Shown in pieces: positions 1-6,824 of a stretch of DNA of 25,849 nt. The notes below the pieces were generated by a model. The model saw only the letters and a program-made list of their open reading frames with translations. It had not been told where the DNA came from and made no database searches. The position numbers and the translations under genes are program-made. The stretch spans positions 1 through 25,849 of the forward strand of contig MEEC01000013.1 of the NCBI GenBank assembly GCA_001724315.1. Direction: 5' to 3'. The stretch is from Lautropia sp. SCN 70-15. GTDB taxonomy: Bacteria; Pseudomonadota; Gammaproteobacteria; Burkholderiales; Burkholderiaceae_E. Each line of letters opens with the position of its first letter. Position 1 is the first letter of the stretch.

Positions 1-330
1 CGCTCGCTGCTGCGCCAGCCGCGGCTGCTGGTCTTCGACGAGGCCACGTCGGCGCTGGACTCGCTGACCGAGGAGCAGATCACCGAGACCGTGCGCCGGA
101 TCGCGAGCGAGAAGGAGCGGATCACGATCATGATCGCCCACCGCCTGTCCACGATCATGCACGCCGACACGATCCACGTGCTGGAGATGGGGCGCATCGT
201 GGAGAGCGGCGCCCACGACGACCTGGTGGCCCGCAAGGGGCTGTACTACGCGATGTGGCGCCAGCAGATCGGCGAGCGGCCCGGGCCTCCCGAGCCGCAG
301 CGCGACTCGCTCGAGCCGCCGCCCGACTGA
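1..330 (+). CDS. ABC exporter, C-terminal fragment of the ATPase domain (5' end outside window)
   Basis: This is the last 109 residues of an ABC transporter nucleotide-binding domain, open from base 1 and ending at TGA 328-330. Visible motifs are Walker B with the catalytic Glu and D-loop (LLVFDEATSALD, residues 9-20 of the fragment) and the switch-His loop (IAHRLST). The sequence then runs through IHVLEMGRIVESGAHDDLV, as is typical of exporter half-transporters of the MsbA/LapB type, in which an N-terminal membrane domain is fused to the ATPase. The membrane domain, Walker A and signature motif lie upstream of the window, so the substrate cannot be judged. The tail is Pro/Glu/Arg-rich and looks unstructured. 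About 100 bp separate it from metN, which starts with its own ribosome site, so a shared operon is possible but not shown. Identity as an ABC exporter ATPase is secure; function is not. Confidence 0.9.
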   Translation, partial: RSLLRQPRLLVFDEATSALDSLTEEQITETVRRIASEKERITIMIAHRLSTIMHADTIHVLEMGRIVESGAHDDLVARKGLYYAMWRQQIGERPGPPEPQRDSLEPPPD

Positions 331-430
331 TTCTTTGCTTATTCGCTTCCCGCACTTGCTCGCCTGACCGCTCGTCGCCCCCTAGTCTTCGCGGCTTCCT
401 CCGATTCCTCGAAAACAAGGGAGCCACGAG

Positions 431-1657
431 ATGGCCCATCCTGCCCCGCAGGCGTTGCGTTCGCCATTGCAGCGCGCGCTGTCGCTGCTTCGACCCTCAC
501 CGGTGTCCGAAAGGACCCCCATCGCGCGCGGCGCCGACGCTTCGTCCGCCCATGCGCGCGGCATCGAGCTCGCCGACCGCGCGCCGGACCGGGAGGCGCG
601 GCAGCATCCCGAAGGCTTCATTTGCCTGGAGTCCGTTTCGAAAGTCTATCCGGGCCGCCATGGGGGGCCGGCCGTCGCCGCCCTCGACGGCGTCGACCTG
701 TCCGTGGCGCGCGGCGAGATCGTGGGCGTCATCGGCCGCAGCGGGGCCGGCAAGTCGACCCTGATCCGGCTCGTCAACGGGCTGGAGAAGCCGACCTCGG
801 GCCGGGTCGTCGTCGACGGCATCGACGTCGGCGCGCTCGACGAGCGGGCGCTGGGGCCGGCGCGCCGCTCGATCGGCATGATCTTCCAGCACTTCAACCT
901 GCTGTCCTCGCGCACCGTCTTCGACAACGTGGCGCTGCCCCTCGAGATCCTCGGCGCCGACCGTGCCGGCATCCGGCGCCGCGTCGAGCCGCTGCTCGAC
1001 ATGGTCGGCCTGGCCGACAAGCGCGACCGCTATCCGGCCGAGCTGTCGGGCGGCCAGAAGCAGCGCGTCGGCATCGCGCGCGCGCTGGCGACCGAACCCA
1101 AGGTGCTGCTGTCCGACGAGGCGACCTCGGCGCTCGACCCGGAGACCACCGCGTCGATCCTCGACCTGCTCGCCGGCATCCAGCGCGAGCTGGGCCTCAC
1201 GATCCTGATGATCACGCACGAGATGGCGGTGATCCGGCGGATCGCCCATCGGGTCGCGGTCATCGACGGCGGCCGCATCGTCGAGCAGGGCACGGTCGCC
1301 GACGTGTTCGCCGCACCGTCGCATGCCACGACGCGCAGCTTCCTCGGCGCGGAGACCGGCCGCAGCGTGCCGGCCTGGATCGCCGAGCGACTGCAGCAGG
1401 CGCCGGTCGAGGGCGGCAAGGCCGTGCTGCGGATCGTGTTCCGCGGCGAGCACGCCACCGATCCCGTGCTGTCGCAGCTCTCGCGCGAGCTCGGCATCGA
1501 CGTGAACATCCTGTCGGGCTCGATCGAGCGCATCGCCGGACAGCCCTTCGGGATCCTGCTGGTTGCGCTTCCCGGAGGCGCCGAGGCGCTCGCGCGCGCG
1601 ACCGGCTTCCTCGCCGACCGCGAGCTTCACACCGAGGTGATCGGCCATGTCCGCTGA
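431..1657 (+). CDS. metN: Methionine ABC transporter ATP-binding protein MetN
   Basis: Cytoplasmic ATPase of the high-affinity methionine importer MetNIQ, 408 residues. In order: an N-terminal extension of about 63 residues, Walker A GRSGAGKST (102-110), Q-loop Gln153, signature LSGGQ (205-209), Walker B ending VLLSDE (Glu230), switch His263, and a C-terminal NIL domain (about 330-405). In known MetN proteins the NIL domain binds methionine and inhibits transport. The start at 431 is supported by an AAGGGAG ribosome site seven bases upstream, and no other in-frame start lies before the ABC core. The extension is therefore probably translated, although E. coli MetN begins directly with the ABC domain. 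It overlaps metI by 11 bp, implying translational coupling, and metQ follows. The gene order N-I-Q and the NIL domain together make the methionine assignment strong; a related substrate such as D-methionine remains possible. Confidence 0.95.
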   Translation: MAHPAPQALRSPLQRALSLLRPSPVSERTPIARGADASSAHARGIELADRAPDREARQHPEGFICLESVSKVYPGRHGGPAVAALDGVDLSVARGEIVGVIGRSGAGKSTLIRLVNGLEKPTSGRVVVDGIDVGALDERALGPARRSIGMIFQHFNLLSSRTVFDNVALPLEILGADRAGIRRRVEPLLDMVGLADKRDRYPAELSGGQKQRVGIARALATEPKVLLSDEATSALDPETTASILDLLAGIQRELGLTILMITHEMAVIRRIAHRVAVIDGGRIVEQGTVADVFAAPSHATTRSFLGAETGRSVPAWIAERLQQAPVEGGKAVLRIVFRGEHATDPVLSQLSRELGIDVNILSGSIERIAGQPFGILLVALPGGAEALARATGFLADRELHTEVIGHVR

Positions 1658-2312
1658 ACTGCTGCAACTGATCCTGAATGCCGCGCTCGAGACGCTCTGG
1701 ATGGTCGCGGTCTCCGGAGGCATCGCGATGGCGCTCGGCCTGCCGCTCGGCGTCTTCCTCGCCACCAGCGGCCGGGGGGAGCTTTTCGCCGCGCCGCTGG
1801 CCAACCGGCTGCTGGGCCTCGTCGTCAACGTCACGCGCTCCACGCCCTTCATCATCCTGGTGGTCGCGATCATCCCGTTCACCCGGCTCGTCGCCGGCAC
1901 CTCGATCGGGACCAACGCGGCGATCGTTCCGTTGACCGTCGCCGCCACGCCGTTCATCGCGCGACTCATCGAGACGGCGATCCGCGAGGTCGACCCGGGC
2001 CTGGTCGAGGCCGCGCGCGCGATCGGCGCGCGTCCGCTGCAGATCGTGACCAAGGTGCTGATCCCCGAGGCGGTCCCGACCATCGTGCTCAGCATGACGC
2101 TGGCGATCGTCAGCCTGATCGGCTTCTCGGCGATGGTCGGGGCGGTCGGCGGCGGCGGCCTCGGCGACCTCGGCATCCGCTACGGCTACCAGCGCTTCAT
2201 GCCCGAAACGATGGCGGTCGTCGTCGTCGTGCTGGTTGCGCTCGTCCAGGCGGTCCAGTCCGCGGGCGAGCGGCTCGCGCGCCGTCTCAACAGGCGGATT
2301 CGACACGCCTGA
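1647..2312 (+). CDS. metI: Methionine ABC transporter permease MetI
   Basis: Inner-membrane permease of the MetNIQ importer, 221 residues and of normal length for the family. It shows about five hydrophobic segments. The cytoplasmic coupling loop EAARAIGARPLQIVTKVLIPEA (about 121-142) is the EAA motif that docks on the MetN ATPase. The motif TRSTPFIILVVAIIPFTRL (63-81) is typical of D-methionine-type permeases. The ATG at 1647 lies inside the 3' end of metN (11-bp overlap), so translation is very likely coupled. The C-terminus is Arg-rich (RLARRLNRRIRHA), fitting a cytoplasmic end. metQ, the binding protein, follows after a 58-bp gap. Assignment is secure from sequence and context. Confidence 0.95.
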   Translation: MSAELLQLILNAALETLWMVAVSGGIAMALGLPLGVFLATSGRGELFAAPLANRLLGLVVNVTRSTPFIILVVAIIPFTRLVAGTSIGTNAAIVPLTVAATPFIARLIETAIREVDPGLVEAARAIGARPLQIVTKVLIPEAVPTIVLSMTLAIVSLIGFSAMVGAVGGGGLGDLGIRYGYQRFMPETMAVVVVVLVALVQAVQSAGERLARRLNRRIRHA

Positions 2313-2370
2313 GCCAGGGCCCGCCATATCCGTGCTGTCTTTCTCCTCCATCCCACAAGGAACATAGAAG

Positions 2371-3189
2371 ATGAACACCAGGAACCGGGCGCGCCGCGCC
2401 CTTCTCTCGCTCGCCGCTGCAGGCACCGCCCTGCTCGCCCTTCCGCTCGCCGCGCCCGCGCTGGCGCAGGACAAGCCGATCCGCGTCGGCGTGACCGCCG
2501 GCCCGCACGCCGAGATCATGGAGGTCGTGAAGAAGGTCGCCGCCGAGCGCGGCTTCCGGATCCAGGTGGTCGAGTTCACCGACTACGTGATCCCGAACCA
2601 GGCGCTGGCTGCTGGCGAGACCGAGGCCAACTCCTTCCAGCACGAGCCCTACCTGAAGAACCAGCTCTCGAAAACCAACTGGAAGCTGGCCAAGGTCGCC
2701 TACACGATCTCCTCGCCGATGGGCTTCTACTCGAACAAGTACAAGCGCTTCGACGACCTGCCGAGCGGCGCGCGGGTGGCGATCCAGAACGACCCCACCA
2801 ACGGCGCGCGCTCGCTGCAGCTGCTGCACAACAACGGCATCGTCAAGCTGCGCGACCCGAAGAACGTGACCGCCAGCGTCGCCGACATCGTGGAGAATCC
2901 GAAGAAGCTTAAGTTTGTCGAACTCGATGCCGCCCAGCTCGCGCGCTCGATCCCCGACGTCGACGCCGCCGCGGTCAACAACAACTACGCGGTTCAGGCC
3001 GGCCTGAACCCGGCCAGGGACACGATCCTGGCCGAGCCGGCCGACAACCCCTGGGTCAACATCATCGCGGTGCGCGAGGCCGACAAGGACCAGCCCTGGG
3101 TCGCCAGGCTGGTCGAGGCGTACCGCTCGGAGCCGGTGAAGCAGTTCATCGACCAGCGCTTCAAGGGCACCTACCAGGCGACCTGGTAA
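2371..3189 (+). CDS. metQ: Methionine-binding periplasmic protein MetQ (NlpA family)
   Basis: Substrate-binding component of MetNIQ, 272 residues. Residues 1-32 form a signal peptide with basic start, hydrophobic core and APALA end, cleaved before Gln33. There is no lipobox cysteine, so unlike E. coli MetQ this one should be a soluble periplasmic protein. The mature part has NlpA/MetQ family landmarks: KPIRVGVTAGPHAEIMEVVK near the start, the QALAAGETEANSFQHEPYLKN segment, and AAAVNNNYAVQAGLNP (about 205-220), which lines the ligand site in the family. A ribosome site AAGGA precedes the ATG at 2371. It is the third gene of the operon. A hairpin-forming sequence at 3211-3241 follows. Confident call; the exact ligand (L- or D-methionine) is inferred from family and operon. 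Confidence 0.95.
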   Translation: MNTRNRARRALLSLAAAGTALLALPLAAPALAQDKPIRVGVTAGPHAEIMEVVKKVAAERGFRIQVVEFTDYVIPNQALAAGETEANSFQHEPYLKNQLSKTNWKLAKVAYTISSPMGFYSNKYKRFDDLPSGARVAIQNDPTNGARSLQLLHNNGIVKLRDPKNVTASVADIVENPKKLKFVELDAAQLARSIPDVDAAAVNNNYAVQAGLNPARDTILAEPADNPWVNIIAVREADKDQPWVARLVEAYRSEPVKQFIDQRFKGTYQATW

Positions 3190-3210
3190 CGGCGCCATAC
3201 TGCAATTCAT

Positions 3211-3241
3211 GGGCGGGTCGTCGCGCCACGCGGCGACGCCC
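3211..3241 (+). terminator. Possible stem-loop between metQ and cysK
   Basis: GTCGTCGC (3217-3224) pairs with GCGGCGAC (3230-3237), including one G-T pair, around the loop GCCAC. Beyond a two-base bulge, GGGC pairs with GCCC (3238-3241). No T-run follows, so this may be a Rho-assisted end of the met operon or a structure in the cysK leader. Low confidence in function. Confidence 0.35.
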
Positions 3242-3260
3242 CCGCACCCGGAGACCGAAG

Positions 3261-4178
3261 ATGAAAGTCGACAACGTCCTGCAGACCATCGGCAACACGC
3301 CGCACATCCGCATCCAGCGCCTGTTCGGCCGAGGGCGCGAGGTCTGGATCAAGTCCGAGCGGGCCAATCCCGGCGGGTCGATCAAGGATCGCATCGCGCT
3401 GTCGATGGTCGAGGATGCCGAGCGCTCCGGCACGCTGAAGCCGGGCGGAACGATCATCGAGCCGACATCGGGCAACACCGGCATTGGCCTGGCGATGGTG
3501 GCCGCAGTCAAGGGCTACAGGCTGGTGCTCGTGATGCCCGACAGCATGTCGATCGAGCGGCGCCGGCTGATGCTCGCCTACGGCGCCAGCTTCGAGCTGA
3601 CGCCTCGCGCCCTGGGCATGCAGGGCGCGATCGACAGGGCGCGCGAAATGGTCGCCGCAACGCCCGGCGCCTGGATGCCGCAGCAGTTCGACAATCCGGC
3701 GAACATTGAGGGGCACGCCCGCACGACAGCCCGAGAGATCCTCGCCGATTTCCCCGGCGGCATCGACGCGCTGGTGACCGGCGTGGGCACCGGCGGCCAC
3801 CTGACCGGCTGCGCGCGGGTCCTCAAGACCGCCTGGCCGAAGCTGAAGGTGTTCGCGGTCGAGCCGGTGGCCTCGCCCGTGATCTCCGGCGGGGCGGCAG
3901 CGCCGCACCCGATCCAGGGCATCGGCGCCGGCTTCATCCCGGCGAACCTGGACACCGCGCTTCTCGACGGCGTGATCCAGGTCGACGCCGAGGACGCCCG
4001 CGAAATGGCGCGCCGCTGCGCCCGCGAGGAAGGCCTGCTGGTGGGCATCTCCTCGGGCGCCACGCTGGCCGCGATCGCCCAGAAACTGCCCGAGCTGGCG
4101 GCGAACGCCACGGTGCTCGGCTTCAACTACGACACCGGCGAGCGCTACCTGACGGTCGAGGGCTTCCTGCCGGCCTGA
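3261..4178 (+). CDS. cysK: Cysteine synthase (O-acetylserine sulfhydrylase)
   Basis: PLP enzyme that makes L-cysteine from O-acetyl-L-serine and sulfide, in the cytoplasm; 305 residues. Seen in order: GNTP (11-14), the PLP Schiff-base lysine Lys42 in NPGGSIKDR, the substrate-binding loop PTSGNTGIGLA, the phosphate-binding loop GVGTGGHLTG, and HPIQGIGAGFIPANLD, which marks the CysK/CysM group. The C-terminal GISSGATLAA holds the serine that contacts the pyridine nitrogen in the family. The length and the GIGAGF motif fit CysK better than CysM, though specificity for sulfide versus thiosulfate cannot be read securely. A CGGAGACC ribosome site lies just before the ATG. It sits directly downstream of the methionine importer, giving a small sulfur amino-acid block; the 71-bp gap contains a possible stem-loop. 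Confidence 0.93.
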   Translation: MKVDNVLQTIGNTPHIRIQRLFGRGREVWIKSERANPGGSIKDRIALSMVEDAERSGTLKPGGTIIEPTSGNTGIGLAMVAAVKGYRLVLVMPDSMSIERRRLMLAYGASFELTPRALGMQGAIDRAREMVAATPGAWMPQQFDNPANIEGHARTTAREILADFPGGIDALVTGVGTGGHLTGCARVLKTAWPKLKVFAVEPVASPVISGGAAAPHPIQGIGAGFIPANLDTALLDGVIQVDAEDAREMARRCAREEGLLVGISSGATLAAIAQKLPELAANATVLGFNYDTGERYLTVEGFLPA

Positions 4179-4185
4179 GCCGCCG

Positions 4186-4210
4186 CGCCGGCCGGGGCAT
4201 GTCGCCGGCG
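4186..4210 (+). terminator. Possible terminator hairpin after cysK
   Basis: Perfect 7-bp arms CGCCGGC (4186-4192) and GCCGGCG (4204-4210) enclose an 11-base loop eight bases after the cysK stop. AATGTAAAAC follows rather than a T-run. It could end the met-cys block; the call rests on position and symmetry only. Confidence 0.35.
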
Positions 4211-4310
4211 AATGTAAAACGGCCACCGGCTGTGTAATCCGAAGTAACGGTGCGAGGCATTGCGGGGCGGCCGCGAGATCATCGCTGAACTTCTCGAAGG
4301 AGTCCCACGG

Positions 4311-4850
4311 ATGAAGGCCAGCAAGCTCGTTTCCGCCATGACCGCCGCCGCGCTCGCCCTAGGCTCGGTCGGCGCGATCGCCCAGCCGCGCGGCGAGCAG
4401 CCGCGTCAGTACCAGGACGATCGCCGCGGCCCGCCGAGCCGGGCAGACCAGCCCAGGCGGCCCGACGCACGCGACCAGAATCGCTACGAGCGGCGCGAGC
4501 GGGAGCAGCGCCAGTTCCGCGAGCATCGCCGCGACGAATACCGACGCGACGACCGCTACCGCGGTGACGCTCGCCCGGGGTATCGACCCGGGCCGCCGCC
4601 GCATGCGAGCCGCCCGGGCCCGCCGCCGCATTCCAATGCCGGCGGCCGCGGCGCCGGCCCGCGCCACGACATCTACCGCGGCGCGCGCCTGCCGACCTAC
4701 TACCGCACGCCGCACTACGTGGTGCAGGACTGGCGCTATCACCGCCTGCCGGCGCCGCCGCGCGGCCACTACTGGGTGCAGGTCGGCGCCGACTACCTGC
4801 TGGTGGCGATCGCCACCGGGATCATCGTGCAGCTGATGCTCGGGTACTGA
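4311..4850 (+). CDS. RcnB-family periplasmic protein (Arg/Pro-rich)
   Basis: Predicted secreted protein of 179 residues. The start at 4311 is chosen over the upstream ATG at 4260 because GAAGGAG lies at a proper distance and a clean signal peptide begins there (MKASKLVSAMTAAALALGSVGAIA, cleavage near residue 24). The middle (25-130) is extremely rich in Arg, Asp, Pro, Gln and Tyr and is probably disordered. The C-terminal 50 residues (YHRLPAPPRGHYWVQVGADYLLVAIATGII) match the RcnB-type domain. In E. coli, RcnB is a periplasmic protein that affects nickel/cobalt homeostasis; whether these GHYW-type relatives bind metals is unproven, so I give no symbol. The terminal hydrophobic stretch could associate with a membrane. 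It converges with queE across a strong stem-loop. Confidence 0.8.
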   Translation: MKASKLVSAMTAAALALGSVGAIAQPRGEQPRQYQDDRRGPPSRADQPRRPDARDQNRYERREREQRQFREHRRDEYRRDDRYRGDARPGYRPGPPPHASRPGPPPHSNAGGRGAGPRHDIYRGARLPTYYRTPHYVVQDWRYHRLPAPPRGHYWVQVGADYLLVAIATGIIVQLMLGY

Positions 4851-4864
4851 GGCTCGGCTACCTT

Positions 4865-4886
4865 GGCCCGGCTCCCGAGCCGGGCC
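4865..4886. terminator. Bidirectional terminator hairpin between rcnB-like gene and queE
   Basis: Perfect 9-bp inverted repeat GGCCCGGCT (4865-4873) and AGCCGGGCC (4878-4886) with loop CCCG, sitting midway between two convergent stop codons (4850 and 4897). There is no long T-run on either side. Position and stability argue for a shared terminator. Confidence 0.65.
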
Positions 4887-4896
4887 GGCACGCGTT

Positions 4897-5535
4897 CTAG
4901 TCGATGCCGACGATCTTGTGCGTCTGCAGGCTCAGCCGCCAGCGCGGATGAGCCAGGCAGTACGCGATCGCGGCCCGCGTGTTCGCTTCCTGGTCCGGGC
5001 CGTCCATCGGCTGCAGGAAGAAATGCGTGAAGCCCAGCGACTCGAAGCGCTCGGGCATCGCCAGCGGCTGGGGGTAGACGAGCTTGAGCTCGTCGCCCTC
5101 GGTCAGCACCACCGGCGCGCCGGCCTTGGGGCTCACGCAGATCCAGTCCAGGCCCTTCGGGGCCGGCTGGGTGCCGTTGGTTTCCACCGCCATCTCGAAG
5201 CCCTCGGCGTGCAGCGCGTCGATCAGCGGCTCGTCGAGCTGCAGCAGCGGCTCGCCGCCGGTGCAGACCACGTAGCGCCTGCCCGAGTCGTCGTCGGCCG
5301 GCCACTTCGCGGCGATCGCCCGCGCGAGCTCGGCGGCGGTGCGGAACTTGCCGCCGCCCTGCCCGTCGGTGCCCACGAAATCGGTGTCGCAGAAGGTGCA
5401 GACGGCGTCGGCGCGGTCTTCCTCGCGCCCGCTCCACAGGTTGCAGCCAGAAAAGCGGCAGAACACCGCGGGCCGGCCCGCCTGCGCGCCCTCGCCCTGC
5501 AGCGTGTAGAACATCTCCTTGATGCTGTAGGTCAT
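4897..5535 (-). CDS. queE: 7-carboxy-7-deazaguanine synthase QueE
   Basis: Radical-SAM enzyme converting 6-carboxy-5,6,7,8-tetrahydropterin to 7-carboxy-7-deazaguanine, the second committed step of queuosine (preQ0) synthesis; cytoplasmic, 212 residues. The N-terminus IKEMFYTLQGEGAQAGRPAVF is the QueE hallmark. The [4Fe-4S] ligands are Cys31, Cys46 and Cys49, exactly the CX14CX2C spacing of the larger-loop QueE type rather than the usual CX3CX2C. YVVCTGGEPLLQ (88-99) is the SAM-binding GGE segment, followed by VETNGT. The ATG at 5533-5535 overlaps the queD stop as ATGA, so translation is coupled to queD. The same frame is open far upstream, but that is GC-driven; the family start and ATGA overlap fix the start here. 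Confidence 0.95.
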   Translation of the reverse strand: MTYSIKEMFYTLQGEGAQAGRPAVFCRFSGCNLWSGREEDRADAVCTFCDTDFVGTDGQGGGKFRTAAELARAIAAKWPADDDSGRRYVVCTGGEPLLQLDEPLIDALHAEGFEMAVETNGTQPAPKGLDWICVSPKAGAPVVLTEGDELKLVYPQPLAMPERFESLGFTHFFLQPMDGPDQEANTRAAIAYCLAHPRWRLSLQTHKIVGID

Positions 5536-6656
5536 ACCGGCAGCGCGGGGCCTTCTTCGCCCCACGACAGGATCGCGCCGCTGCCGCGCGTTTCGTACAG
5601 GTCGATCCGGTCGAGCGCCGGCAACACCGGCAGCGCGCGATCGCGGATCCACTGGGCCAGGCTGGCCGGGTCGTTGTCCTCCACGCCCGGCAGCTCGTGC
5701 AGCGGCTGGTGGTCCAGGTCGCGGAAGATCGGGTCGAACAGCGCCTTGACGTCGCCGAAGTCCACCGTCCAGCCGCGCACCTCGTCCAGCGGCGCGCACA
5801 GGTGCAGGCGCAGGTTGTAGGTGTGGCCGTGGATGCGCCGCCGCGCATCGCCCTCGGGGGCGCGACGCAGCCTCAGCGAGCTGTCCAGGCTCAGCTCCTT
5901 CCAGATCCGGTAGTGGCGCCCGTCGTAGTGCGCCCCGCAGGTCGCGGTCTCGTACACCGTCACCCACGACAGCTCGGGCAATTGCGGCTTCAGGCGCTCC
6001 CAGATCCAGGCCCCGATGATCTCGCTGGTCGGGTTCTCCAACCCAGGGATGTCGTTCAGGCAGGCGTGGTGGAACTGCGCGTGGATCGGCGCCCAGCAGG
6101 CGTCGAGGTGGTCGTAGTCGATGCCCAGGTCGCGCGCGCCCAGGTCCTGGTCGGCGTGCAGGATCACCTCGAAACCGTGGCCGTGCATGCGCCCGCACTT
6201 GTGGCCCGCCGGCACGCCGGTGAGCTGATGCGCGGCCTCGAACACGTAGCGGCGCCAGACGTGGGCGTGGTCCCTGGCGTCGAGGTCCACCCCGCTGTGC
6301 AGCGTGCTCTGGATGCCGACCTGCTCCAGGCCGGGCACACCGGCGCCCGAACCACCCGAACCCGAGGCCTCGAGCCGCGCTCGGATCCAGCGCGCCAGGT
6401 TCTCGTCGGTGGGATGGGCGACCTGCTCGTTGAGCAGCGCATAGTCGAGCGGCGCGATCGCCTCGGACAGCCGCGCGCGCAGGTCGTCGACCTCGCCGCC
6501 GGGGAAGGAAGCCCAGCCCTGCGGCAGGCGCGCGCGGACCTTGGCCAGGAAGCTGTGGCCGTGCAGGCGGCGCGAGCGATGGCCTTCCGGCAGGACGTCG
6601 ATCCGGCAGGCGGACTCGAAGCCGGCGGCGGCCACGTGGAGGAGGTGATCGGGCAT
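5532..6656 (-). CDS. queD: QueD-type 6-carboxytetrahydropterin synthase, triple-domain form
   Basis: Predicted to convert 7,8-dihydroneopterin triphosphate to 6-carboxy-tetrahydropterin for queuosine synthesis. At 374 residues it is three times the usual 120. I read three PTPS-like repeats: about 4-128, 132-252 and 255-370. The middle one closely follows E. coli QueD: FEAAHQL (zinc His143), HKCGRMHGH (catalytic Cys154, zinc His158/His160), HACLNDIPGLENPTSEI and TVYETATCG (Glu236). It has His196 where QueD has the catalytic Asp of its Asp-His pair. Repeat 1 keeps LHGH (32-34) but lacks the first zinc His and has Ser28 for Cys. Repeat 3 keeps IHGH (276-278), lacks the first His and the Cys, yet has Asp315-His316 and Glu355. 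The ATG at 6654-6656 gives a normal PTPS N-terminus. The gene heads a queD-queE operon with ATGA overlap. Confidence 0.88.
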   Translation of the reverse strand: MPDHLLHVAAAGFESACRIDVLPEGHRSRRLHGHSFLAKVRARLPQGWASFPGGEVDDLRARLSEAIAPLDYALLNEQVAHPTDENLARWIRARLEASGSGGSGAGVPGLEQVGIQSTLHSGVDLDARDHAHVWRRYVFEAAHQLTGVPAGHKCGRMHGHGFEVILHADQDLGARDLGIDYDHLDACWAPIHAQFHHACLNDIPGLENPTSEIIGAWIWERLKPQLPELSWVTVYETATCGAHYDGRHYRIWKELSLDSSLRLRRAPEGDARRRIHGHTYNLRLHLCAPLDEVRGWTVDFGDVKALFDPIFRDLDHQPLHELPGVEDNDPASLAQWIRDRALPVLPALDRIDLYETRGSGAILSWGEEGPALPV

Positions 6657-6713
6657 GAGTTGCGACAGGCAGGCAATCCGGGATTTTACCGGGGCAGCCC
6701 GGCGCGAGGCCCT

Positions 6714-6731
6714 CCGACCGCCAGCGGTCGG
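6714..6731. repeat. Inverted repeat in the queD / Mrr-like divergent region
   Basis: CCGACCGC (6714-6721) and GCGGTCGG (6724-6731) form perfect 8-bp arms around CA. It lies in the 168-bp gap between queD (-) and the Mrr-like gene (+). It could be an operator or a leader hairpin for queD; nothing in the sequence decides between these. Confidence 0.4.
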
Positions 6732-6824
6732 CCGCAAGACGCCCCTCGGCGGGCTGGACGCCCTGCTCCGGGCTCGTGCGATTAGTTTTGGCGAAACGCG
6801 GCTCGCAAGGCAGGAAGTCACGAG

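Noticed and set aside
331..430. A SAM riboswitch in front of the methionine importer
   Set aside because: The 100-base leader is pyrimidine-rich and shows no paired helices resembling known SAM riboswitches.
497..2176. Long antisense frame opposite metN-metI
   Set aside because: GC-rich third positions keep antisense frames open; its translation is biased and matches nothing, while the + strand encodes clear MetN and MetI.
6657..6824. A preQ1 riboswitch upstream of queD
   Set aside because: There is one simple inverted repeat, but no preQ1 aptamer-like A-rich tail or pseudoknot pattern that I can see.
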